A DNA stretch of 64,000 nucleotides. Source: CAYQQJ01 sp964419935. Its GTDB lineage: Bacteria > Pseudomonadota > Gammaproteobacteria > Pseudomonadales > Cellvibrionaceae. Under the pieces are notes generated by a model. It searched no databases. It was not told the origin of the DNA and saw only the letters and a list, made by a program, of their open reading frames with translations. The first letter of the stretch is position 1; each line of letters begins with the position of its first letter. Shown piece after piece: positions 1-7,351 of the stretch. A program made the translations under genes and the position numbers. The stretch covers positions 1 to 64,000 of the forward strand of contig CAYQQJ010000002.1 in the NCBI GenBank assembly GCA_964419935.1, read 5' to 3'.

Positions 1-799
1 GGTTCATCGCCTTGCACATGATGTAGGACAGAATGGCACCGGAGGAGCCCACCAGGGCACCGGTCACGATCAAAGCGTCGTTATGCAGGGTAAAGCCGAT
101 ACCCGCTGCTGCCCAGCCCGAGTAGGAGTTGAGCATGGACACTACCACCGGCATATCGGCACCGCCGATCGGGATGATGATCAGCACGCCGATAACGAAA
201 GCCAGGGCGGTCATGGTCCAGAATACCCAGGGCGATTGGTCGATGCAGAAATACACCAGCAGGCCGAGGATCACCAGGGCGAAGAGTGCGTTGACCAGAT
301 GCTGACCGGAAAACGAGATTGGCGCACCGGAGACCAGACCCTGGAGCTTGGTGAAGGCAATCACGGAACCGGAGAAGGTGATGGCACCCACGATAATACC
401 CAGACCCATTTCGATACGGCTGGGAACGAAGATGCTGCCATCGGCGGTGAGCAGATGAAACGCGGCCGGATTGCTGAAAGCCGCACCGGCTACCAGCACG
501 GCCGCCATACCCACCAGGCTGTGAAAGCCGGCAACCAGTTGCGGCATCGCCGTCATGGGGATGCGCGCAGCGATGGTAATACCAATTGCCGCGCCTATCG
601 CCAACGCAATAGCAATCCAGCCGTAGGAGGTCACTTCGGGGCTGAGAATGGTGGTTGCTACCGCAATCAGCATGCCCAGCATGCCCATGAAATTACCGCG
701 CCGCGAGGTTTCCGGTGAGGAAAGACCGCGCAGGGCGAGTATGAACAATACAGCCGCGACCAGATAGGCCAGCGACGTCAGGTTTTCCATAAATGTCAT
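1..799 (-). CDS. pntB: NAD(P) transhydrogenase subunit beta (partial)
   Basis: This is the membrane and NADP(H)-binding beta subunit of proton-translocating transhydrogenase, which couples hydride transfer between NADH and NADP+ to proton movement across the inner membrane. Only the N-terminal 266 residues lie in the window; the rest runs off the left edge. The translation starts MTFMENLTSLAYLVAAVLF and continues as a chain of hydrophobic segments with Gly-rich stretches typical of PntB, such as FHSLVGMAAVLVAGAA. The start at 799 is preceded by a weak ribosome site; an in-frame ATG at 790 is an alternative. It follows pntA2 after 12 bases, so the three pnt genes form one operon transcribed leftwards. 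Identity is secure from the sequence and the operon. Confidence 0.93.
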   Translation of the reverse strand, partial: MTFMENLTSLAYLVAAVLFILALRGLSSPETSRRGNFMGMLGMLIAVATTILSPEVTSYGWIAIALAIGAAIGITIAARIPMTAMPQLVAGFHSLVGMAAVLVAGAAFSNPAAFHLLTADGSIFVPSRIEMGLGIIVGAITFSGSVIAFTKLQGLVSGAPISFSGQHLVNALFALVILGLLVYFCIDQSPWVFWTMTALAFVIGVLIIIPIGGADMPVVVSMLNSYSGWAAAGIGFTLHNDALIVTGALVGSSGAILSYIMCKAMN

Positions 800-811
800 A
801 AGTGCCCCCGC

Positions 812-1096
812 TTACTTCTTCTTTTTGTACATGGCCAGCATGCGCTGGGTTACGGCAAAGCCGCCAAAGATATTGATTGCCGCCAGAATCATGGCCACAA
901 AGCCCAGTGACTTCGACAGGCTCATATCCACAGAACCAACGGCAACCACGGCGCCGACGATGATGACACTGGAAATGGCGTTGGTAACCGCCATCAGTGG
1001 CGTGTGCAGTGCGGGTGTTACGCTCCATACCACGTAGTAGCCGACAAAGATGGCCAACACGAAGATGGATAATTGCGAGATAAATTGCGATTCCAT
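812..1096 (-). CDS. pntA2: NAD(P) transhydrogenase subunit alpha, membrane part (PntA2)
   Basis: This 94-residue membrane protein corresponds to the C-terminal transmembrane domain of PntA, here encoded as a separate gene. It has about three hydrophobic helices, including LSIFVLAIFVGYYVVW and GFVAMILAAINIFGGFAV, and the conserved TPALHTPLMAVTNAISS segment. The protein ends in a lysine run. It sits between pntA1 and pntB with short spacers, which fits the three-subunit (alpha1, alpha2, beta) transhydrogenase architecture found in many alpha- and some gammaproteobacteria. In enterobacteria the two alpha parts are fused. Confidence 0.95.
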   Translation of the reverse strand: MESQFISQLSIFVLAIFVGYYVVWSVTPALHTPLMAVTNAISSVIIVGAVVAVGSVDMSLSKSLGFVAMILAAINIFGGFAVTQRMLAMYKKKK

Positions 1097-1114
1097 TGAG
1101 CTTTCTCCCCTTGG

Positions 1115-2269
1115 TTACGCCTGTGGTTGAAAGGCTGAGTGAACGATCTGACCATCGCGGGTCAGGTTGGAGTCGGCCAGAATCTGGTCTTCCCAATCGA
1201 TCTTCAGTTGTTTATTTTCCACATCCACCATCGGGGTGAGGAAGTTAAGCAGGTTCTTGGAGTAGAGACTGCTGGCGTCGGCAGACAGACGGCTGGGTAC
1301 ATTCAAATGACCAATAATGCGCACGCCGTTGACCTCGACAATCTCGCCGGGTTTGGACAGTGTGCAGTTGCCGCCTTGTTCCACCGCCAAATCCACAATC
1401 ACGGAACCGGGCCGCATGCTGTAGACCATTTCATCGTTGATGAGAGTGGGCGCTTTGCGCCCGGGAATCAGAGCCGTACAAATTGCGATGTCCTGCTTCT
1501 TGAGTGTTTCCGCAACCAGTTCCGCTTGTTTGCGCTTGTAGTCTTCGCTCATTTCCTTGGCGTAGCCGCCGGCGGTTTCCGCGTCCTTCACTTCCTCGGA
1601 TTCCACCATGATGAACTTGCCACCCAGGCTCTCCACCTGCTCTTTCGCCACGGGGCGCACGTCGGTTGCCGACACAATGGCTCCGAGACGCTTGGCAGTG
1701 GCGATGGCCTGCAGTCCAGCCACACCCGCACCCATCACGAATACCCGTGCCGGGGCTACAGTACCGGCGGCGGTCATCATCATCGGCATGGCGCGGTCAT
1801 ATTCATGGGCCGCGTCCAACACGGCGCGATAGCCGGCGAGGTTACTTTGCGAACTGAGGACATCCATGCTTTGTGCGCGGGTAATGCGTGGCACAAATTC
1901 CATGGCAAAAGCCGTAATACCGGCATCGGCGTAGGCTTTCACGCTTTCCGGCGCGCCGTAGGGTGACAGCACGGAAATGAGCAGTGCGCCCTTTTTCATC
2001 AGGCCCAGCTCATCGACCTCGCCTTCGCCCGCAAGCAATGGGCGCTGAACCTTGAGCACGACATCCGCATCGGCCAGTAGTGTGGTCAGATCCGTAACAA
2101 TATCGGCACCCGCAGCAGCGTACTCATCGTCGCTGAAGCGACTGGCAACGCCCGCACCGGATTCGATGGCGACCGAAAACCCCAAGCTGCTGTATTTCTT
2201 TACGGTGTCCGGTGTAGCGGCAACCCGGCGTTCATGGGCGCGGCGCTCCCTGGGTATGGCTATTTTCAT
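1115..2269 (-). CDS. pntA1: NAD(P) transhydrogenase subunit alpha, NAD-binding part (PntA1)
   Basis: This is the soluble NAD(H)-binding domain of transhydrogenase, 384 residues, related to alanine dehydrogenase. It begins MKIAIPRERRAHERRVAATP, a typical family start, and carries the Rossmann segment FVMGAGVAGLQAIATAKRLG followed by SATDVRP. The ATG at 2269 is chosen because a GGGGAG ribosome site lies just upstream and because the longer in-frame extension shows no family similarity. It is the first gene of the pntA1-pntA2-pntB operon. The product donates hydride across the interface to NADP(H) held by PntB. Confidence 0.95.
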   Translation of the reverse strand: MKIAIPRERRAHERRVAATPDTVKKYSSLGFSVAIESGAGVASRFSDDEYAAAGADIVTDLTTLLADADVVLKVQRPLLAGEGEVDELGLMKKGALLISVLSPYGAPESVKAYADAGITAFAMEFVPRITRAQSMDVLSSQSNLAGYRAVLDAAHEYDRAMPMMMTAAGTVAPARVFVMGAGVAGLQAIATAKRLGAIVSATDVRPVAKEQVESLGGKFIMVESEEVKDAETAGGYAKEMSEDYKRKQAELVAETLKKQDIAICTALIPGRKAPTLINDEMVYSMRPGSVIVDLAVEQGGNCTLSKPGEIVEVNGVRIIGHLNVPSRLSADASSLYSKNLLNFLTPMVDVENKQLKIDWEDQILADSNLTRDGQIVHSAFQPQA

Positions 2270-2643
2270 AGACGACTCCCCGTCAGTGGTTATCATTTTC
2301 GCCCGTTCCGGTCTCTGCCGGTTTGAGGCGTGGTTGTTTTTAGGTATCACTTAAAGCGTCAGTTAATCGCGTCAGTTTAAGTGTCAGGTATAGATTGTGT
2401 TAGATGTTTTTGTCATAGGGCTATGCGGGTCTGTTGCCCGCTCTTCATGCCCGGGCAGGCGCGGTGGTGTCGAGTCACGCACGGGTAATACGGTAATGTG
2501 TAACGATACTGCACCAACTGGTAGACCTAATCAATTAAATTACTTGTTATACGCGCAATGTATCTGGCGCTTTGTATAATTCTGTTTGCTTGGCCTGTGT
2601 GCGGTTTTTGCGGGTTCGCTCGGCCATCCAACTCTCGCTGGCG
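2270..2643. other. Intergenic region upstream of pntA1
   Basis: The 374 bases between pntA1 and the end of the altronate dehydratase gene hold no convincing gene. This should contain the pnt promoter, on the minus strand. A GGTAGACC-like half-palindrome near 2520 resembles motifs in front of the sugar genes, but it is too weak to call. I saw no clear rho-independent terminator for the altronate dehydratase gene. Confidence 0.5.
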
Positions 2644-4170
2644 CTAAACCACCGCGCCGATCTTCCACGGGTTGAACTCGTTATCTCCGTAGCCGAGGTC
2701 TTCACTTTTGCTGTGCTCGCCGGACGCAATGGCCAGCACTCGCTGGAAAATCTCTTCGCCGCAGCTGGCGACACTGTGTTCACCGCTCAGAATGCTGCCG
2801 CAGTTGATGTCGACGTCCTCTTTCATGTGCTCATAAAGCTCGGTATTGCTGGCCAGCTTGATGCTCGGTACCGGCTTGAATCCGAATGCGGAGCCGCGTC
2901 CGGTAGTGAAACACACCACATTTGCACCGGAGGCCACCTGGCCGGTGACGGAGACCGGATCGAATCCGGGACTGTCCATGAATACCAGGCCTTTTTCCGT
3001 TACCTGCTCGGCGTAGAGATAAACTGCGGTCATGGTAGTTGAGCCGCTCTTGGCCTGGGCACCGAGGGATTTTTCCATGATCGTGGTCAAACCGCCCACC
3101 TTATTGCCCGGCGACGGGTTGTTATTCAACTCAAAGCCATTGCGGTGGGTATAGTCCTCCCACCAGCGAATACGCTCCAGCAATTGCTCGGCGATCTCCG
3201 GTGTTTTTGAGCGCTGTGTCAGCAAGTGCTCGGCGCCATAGATTTCCGGGGTTTCTGAATAGATCACGGTGCCGCCGTGGCGCACCAGGATATCTCCGGC
3301 CACGCCCAGTGCCGGGTTGGCGGTAATACCCGAAAAAGCGTCGGACCCACCGCACTGAACTGCCAGAACCAGCTCGCTGGCCGGCGCAGTTTCTCTTTGG
3401 CAGTTATTGATGCGCGGCAACATGGCCCGGACCTGGGCTACGCCGCGCTCAATGGATGCGCGGGTGCCGCCGGTTTCCTGAATGGTGAACGATTGAAAAT
3501 TGTCACCATTGGCTAGTCCGCTTTCCTCCAGAATGCGTTCTACCTGCATGGTCTCACAGCCCAGGCCGATCATAAGCACGCCGCCAAAATTCGGGTGGCG
3601 CGCGTAGCCATCGAATGTGCGACGCAGAGTTTCATAGCCCTCGCCCTCGGCGCGCATTCCGCAACCGGTTTCATGTGTGAAGGCGACAACGCCGTCGACA
3701 TTGGGATAAGCATCCAGGGCGCCTGGGTAATTGAAATGCGCGGCAATATTCTTGGCTACGGTGGCAGAGCAGTTAACCGTGGTGAGTATTGCTATAAAAT
3801 TGCGCGTACCGAACTTGCCATTCGGTCTTCGGTAGCCTTGAAAGCTCGCACGCTGTTCAAGTGGCACAAAATCCGTCGGGCGGGCGTGGCGGCAGAAACC
3901 GTAATCCTTTGCGTAATCGCCGACGACGCAGTTGTGGCTGTGAACATGTTCACCCGGCGCGATGTCGTCTTTGGCAAACCCGATGAACTGTCCATATTTG
4001 AGAATGGGCTCACCCCGCCTGATGGTAGCGACGGCCATTTTATGCATCGCGGGGATATCGCTCTGCACCGTCACTTTGCGCTCGCCAACCGACAGATGCA
4101 CACCACGCGTTGCCGTCACCAGCAGTACTGCGACATTGTCCTGTTCGTGCAGGTGAATAACATTGCTCAC
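2644..4170 (-). CDS. uxaA: Altronate dehydratase
   Basis: This enzyme dehydrates D-altronate to 2-keto-3-deoxygluconate in galacturonate breakdown and is cytosolic. The N-terminal SAF-type domain (about residues 1-90) includes ILKYGQFIGFAKDDIAPGEH and VHSHNCVVGDY. The long C-terminal UxaA_C domain has GYRRPNGKFGTRNFIAILTT, FTHETGCGM, VQCGGSDAFSG and VCFTTGRGSAFG. The start is set at a GTG (4170) that follows a GAGG ribosome site and gives the usual SNVIHLHEQDNVAV start; an upstream ATG at 4245 would add 25 residues with no family match. It is transcribed away from the FadR-type regulator and fits the neighbouring pectin genes. The related D-galactarate dehydratase is less likely given the context. 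Confidence 0.9.
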   Translation of the reverse strand: MSNVIHLHEQDNVAVLLVTATRGVHLSVGERKVTVQSDIPAMHKMAVATIRRGEPILKYGQFIGFAKDDIAPGEHVHSHNCVVGDYAKDYGFCRHARPTDFVPLEQRASFQGYRRPNGKFGTRNFIAILTTVNCSATVAKNIAAHFNYPGALDAYPNVDGVVAFTHETGCGMRAEGEGYETLRRTFDGYARHPNFGGVLMIGLGCETMQVERILEESGLANGDNFQSFTIQETGGTRASIERGVAQVRAMLPRINNCQRETAPASELVLAVQCGGSDAFSGITANPALGVAGDILVRHGGTVIYSETPEIYGAEHLLTQRSKTPEIAEQLLERIRWWEDYTHRNGFELNNNPSPGNKVGGLTTIMEKSLGAQAKSGSTTMTAVYLYAEQVTEKGLVFMDSPGFDPVSVTGQVASGANVVCFTTGRGSAFGFKPVPSIKLASNTELYEHMKEDVDINCGSILSGEHSVASCGEEIFQRVLAIASGEHSKSEDLGYGDNEFNPWKIGAVV

Positions 4171-4425
4171 TAGGGCTTCCTCAGTTCGTCCGTACCGCTC
4201 GACCTGTGTCGCTGGCAACGTGAAAAGGTGTTTTCGTTGAAGCAATGGATGGGCTTCACCGAAAGAAATTAGGTTGGTTTAATTTAGCATCTTATTGGTA
4301 AGACCGCAATTGAGTTTTTGGTAAGGCTGTGTGGCATGGATGCCGCCTTGTGGCTGTCTATCCGGTCTGGTAACATTCCGCTATGCACCTTTTCCGTCCC
4401 TTTATATGTAGTAGGTAGAATAATA
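4171..4425. promoter_or_regulatory. Divergent promoter region between uxaA and the FadR-type regulator
   Basis: This 255-base spacer separates two divergent genes. It contains attggtaagaccgcaat at about 4293-4309, an imperfect TTGGT-N-ACC dyad of the kind bound by FadR-subfamily GntR regulators, and an AT-rich stretch beside it. Autoregulation and control of uxaA by the adjacent regulator is an inference from this motif and the gene arrangement. Confidence 0.45.
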
Positions 4426-5190
4426 ATGAGTCTTACAGGTATCGAAATCAGCGGGCGCGGCGGTCGACTCTATCATCGCGTTGCTGAGCAGTTGGCTGAA
4501 GTGATCTCGGCTGGCGAGTTTCCCGAGGGTTCGCGGTTGCCGGCCGAGCGCAAGTTGGCCGAAAGGTTCAATGTCAGTCGGCCAACTATTCGCGAAGCCA
4601 TTATTGCTCTTGAACTTGCCGGGTGCGTCGAGGTGAAGGGTGGTTCCGGCGTCTACGTCACCGCCGGAGGCTCGGGCTCATTCAACGCCACCGAGCGCGA
4701 CCTCGGCCCCTTCGAGATTTTGGAGGCGCGCATCCTGTTCGAAGGCGAGGCGGCCGGCCTCGCGGCGGCTCATATTACTGACGACGAACTCGAGGAGTTG
4801 CGTGCGGCATTGGCTGACATGATTCGTGAAAACGAAGATCGCTCTGCCAAGGAGGCCGCCGATGAGCGTTTTCATCTGATTATCGCCAAGGCGACCCATA
4901 ACGAAGCCGTGGTGTCCGTTTGTGAGCACCTGTGGCAGTTGCGCAACAGCTCCTCCATTTCCACACGCATTCTGGAAAAAGTGCGTATGGCGGGCTCCCG
5001 TCCACAAATCAGCGAGCACGAGGCGATCGTGGAAGCGATTGAGCGACGTGATCCGAAAGCGGCGACAGCGGCCATGCGCGACCACCTGACGCGCGTCATT
5101 ACGCAGATGCTCGACGCGACGGAAGCCGAAGCTGTTGAAGAAGCCCGCCGCAAAGTCAAACGCGACCGCGAACGTTTTTCCCGCCGCTAA
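4426..5190 (+). CDS. FadR-subfamily GntR transcriptional regulator
   Basis: This 254-residue DNA-binding regulator is probably hexuronate-responsive. The winged helix lies at about residues 12-80, with LYHRVAEQLAEVISAGEFPE and LPAERKLAERFNVSRPTIRE, the classic GntR signature. It is followed by an all-helical FCD ligand domain that includes DERFHLIIAKATHNE and the H-rich metal or acid site ISEHEAIVEAIERRD. The ATG at 4426 is used because the protein then starts MSLTGIEISG just before the HTH; upstream in-frame codons are not conserved-looking. It is divergent from altronate dehydratase and upstream of the polygalacturonase, so a role as local repressor of the galacturonate genes is likely but inferred. 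Confidence 0.88.
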   Translation: MSLTGIEISGRGGRLYHRVAEQLAEVISAGEFPEGSRLPAERKLAERFNVSRPTIREAIIALELAGCVEVKGGSGVYVTAGGSGSFNATERDLGPFEILEARILFEGEAAGLAAAHITDDELEELRAALADMIRENEDRSAKEAADERFHLIIAKATHNEAVVSVCEHLWQLRNSSSISTRILEKVRMAGSRPQISEHEAIVEAIERRDPKAATAAMRDHLTRVITQMLDATEAEAVEEARRKVKRDRERFSRR

Positions 5191-5559
5191 TTGCCGTTTC
5201 ACGTCCAAACCCCCTCTATCCTTTCGCGGCGGCGCTTCTTGCAGCCGCGATCTCACGCCTTACCAGTTCTGATGGTCTTTTCTTTTTCGCCCCGGATATC
5301 GAACCCGGCGCGTCGTATGACCTTTTACTCATGACATGTCATACCTAATGATGTAATGTGGTCTGGCCAACTGGAAGATCGCTTTTACCTGCGCTGCGAG
5401 TCACCGAAGTGCCAGAGCTAAACCAAGCGTTGTCGCCGGGGTCTATGGTTCTGTTTGCGCGGTTCGCGGTTGTCCCAGGCGGGATGAGGGGTAAAGAGCG
5501 CCAGGTTGAATTGCCCATTGAATAACCAGTCATGAATAAAAACGTTCGAGGAGCCATTT
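5191..5559. other. Intergenic region upstream of the GH28 gene
   Basis: The 369 bases hold no credible gene. A tggtctggcca motif at about 5359-5369 is a partial dyad resembling the FadR-type motifs elsewhere in this locus. The GH28 gene is preceded by a GAGGAG ribosome site (about 5548). Confidence 0.5.
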
Positions 5560-6996
5560 ATGAAATCCATCAGTCGTCGCACCTTTCTGACCTCCGTCGC
5601 CGGCGGTGCAGCCGGTTACAGTATCCTCGGGGCTCAGGGTTGTGCGACCCGCAACGACAATGCCGCCATGGATCTGCAGCAGCATACTCTGGACTGGCAG
5701 ATGGCCGACGAAATACGCGGCATGACCCTGGTGCCACAGTTTCCCGAGCGGGTGTTTGATATCCGCGAATTTGGTGCGGTGGGGGACGGGAAGACCGACA
5801 ACACGGCTGCGTTTGTTGCGGCCATTGATGCTTGTGCCACAGCGGGCGGCGGCCGCGTTCTGGTCGCTGAAGGCGACTACCTGAGCGGCCCGATTCATTT
5901 GAAATCCAACATTGATCTGCATATCAGTGAAGGTGCGAAGATTCGCTTCCATACGGACGCAAGCCATTATCTGCCGGCGGTCTTTACACGCTGGGAAGGC
6001 ATGGAGTTTATGGGTTATTCGCCGTTGATATACGCCTACAAGCAGAAAAACATTGCCATCACCGGCAAGGGCGAACTGGATGGTCAGGCCGATCGCACGA
6101 CCTGGTGGCCGTGGAAAGGTAACGAGGAGTGGGGTGTGGAAGGTCACCCGAGTCAGGATGCCGGGCGCGACCAATTGATGCGGGACGTGGCCGCTGGCGT
6201 ACCGCCAGAGCGGCGTCATTACAGTGAAGGCTTTTATTTTCGCCCGCCGTTTGTGCAGCCGTACCTGTGTGAAAACGTCCTGATTGAAGATGTCAAAATT
6301 GTTCGCGCACCCTTTTGGCTTCTTAACCCGGTACTTTGTGAAAACGTCACCGTGCGCCGAGTGACCATGGAAAGCCTGGGACCCAACTCCGACGGCTGTG
6401 ACCCCGAGTCCTGCAAGAATGTGGTGATTGAGCACTGTTACTTCGATACCGGCGATGACTGTATCGCCATTAAATCCGGGCGCAATTCTGATGGTCGGCG
6501 CATCAATCGGCCAGCTGAAAATATGGTGATTGCTAACTGTCAGATGCGCGCCGGTCACGGCGGCGTGGTGATTGGCAGTGAAATTTCCGGCGGCGCACGC
6601 AATATTTTTGTCGAAAACTGCGAGATGAGCAGCCCGGACCTTGAGCGGGGCATACGCATCAAGACCAACTCCGTACGCGGTGGTACGATTAAGCATTTGC
6701 GCTATCGCAATATCAGTATCGGCGAGGTCAAGGACGCCATCGTGGTTAATTTTCACTATGAGGAGGGTGACGCCGGCGAATTCGACCCGACGGTGCGTGA
6801 CATCGAGATTCGCGACCTGGTGTGCCATAAAGCGCAGAGCGTGTTTCAAATTCGCGGTTTCGAGCGAGCGCCAATCACGGATTTCCGCATTGTGAACGCC
6901 ATCTTCCACCTGGCGGGCGACCCGGGCGTGATCGAATATGTCGAGGACTTCGTGGCCCGCAATGTCGTCATTAACGGACAGGAGTTCGACCTTTAA
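5560..6996 (+). CDS. Glycoside hydrolase family 28 polygalacturonase, Tat-exported
   Basis: This 478-residue enzyme hydrolyses alpha-1,4-galacturonan, probably from chain ends. It begins with a twin-arginine signal (SRRTFL at residues 5-10, then a hydrophobic stretch ending LGAQGC), so it should leave the cytoplasm folded; the Cys could also be lipidated. The GH28 catalytic motifs are present: N-S-D at 276-278, G-D-D at 298-300, G-H-G at 332-334 and R-I-K at 366-368. The length fits single-domain GH28 enzymes, including exo-polygalacturonases such as PehX. It lies between the regulator and the TonB receptor, consistent with feeding oligogalacturonides into uptake. Confidence 0.93.
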   Translation: MKSISRRTFLTSVAGGAAGYSILGAQGCATRNDNAAMDLQQHTLDWQMADEIRGMTLVPQFPERVFDIREFGAVGDGKTDNTAAFVAAIDACATAGGGRVLVAEGDYLSGPIHLKSNIDLHISEGAKIRFHTDASHYLPAVFTRWEGMEFMGYSPLIYAYKQKNIAITGKGELDGQADRTTWWPWKGNEEWGVEGHPSQDAGRDQLMRDVAAGVPPERRHYSEGFYFRPPFVQPYLCENVLIEDVKIVRAPFWLLNPVLCENVTVRRVTMESLGPNSDGCDPESCKNVVIEHCYFDTGDDCIAIKSGRNSDGRRINRPAENMVIANCQMRAGHGGVVIGSEISGGARNIFVENCEMSSPDLERGIRIKTNSVRGGTIKHLRYRNISIGEVKDAIVVNFHYEEGDAGEFDPTVRDIEIRDLVCHKAQSVFQIRGFERAPITDFRIVNAIFHLAGDPGVIEYVEDFVARNVVINGQEFDL

Positions 6997-7069
6997 CCGT
7001 TTGTGCCGCGCATTCGCTTAAAATAATAACGAATTAAAATCTTTCTTTTATTTCCGATCCTCCATTAAA

Positions 7070-7085
7070 GCCCGATCATTCGGGC
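7070..7085 (+). terminator. Possible terminator after the GH28 gene
   Basis: A short stem GCCCGA / TCGGGC with a 4-base loop is followed by gtttg. It lies about 75 bases after the GH28 stop. The stem is short and the T-run poor, so this is tentative. Confidence 0.35.
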
Positions 7086-7100
7086 GTTTGCCGCCCAAAT

Positions 7101-7135
7101 CATCTTTGGCTGACCATATTGGTCAGCCAAAGATG
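7101..7135. promoter_or_regulatory. 35-bp near-perfect palindromic operator upstream of the TonB receptor gene
   Basis: Two 16-bp arms match perfectly around a 3-base centre (tat): catctttggctgacca and its reverse complement. The core reads TGACCA-TAT-TGGTCA. Each half contains TTGGTCAGCCAA or its complement, itself close to the TTGGT-N-CCAA dyads bound by FadR-subfamily regulators. The position, about 220 bases before the receptor start, and the nearby FadR-type gene suggest an operator. The length of symmetry also permits a cruciform or RNA hairpin. Confidence 0.6.
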
Positions 7136-7195
7136 TTGTCTGGTCAGTCAACATGTGCCAGTATTGGTCTGCATTTCTGCAAAGGGTCAGTCCAA
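7120..7195 (+). promoter_or_regulatory. Direct repeats TGGTCAG(C/T)CAA in the receptor promoter region
   Basis: The motif tggtcagccaa at 7120 recurs as tggtcagtcaa at 7141, exactly 21 bases later, and as gggtcagtccaa at 7184; a partial ggtctg lies at 7166. Spacing of two helical turns suggests cooperative binding of one regulator. The binding protein is not identified; the adjacent FadR-type regulator is the best guess. Confidence 0.45.
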
Positions 7196-7351
7196 GCGCA
7201 TAGAAATACGCAGTGGCAGCCTCGGGGGCGAGTGATCCATACTCGGTACTTCCAGTGCAGGGTGTTGAATAACAATGAACACTGAAGCGGCGCTCGCAGT
7301 CATAACCGCTGCCGGTTGCCAATAAAAAAGAATTGTGGAGGAGAGAACTCA

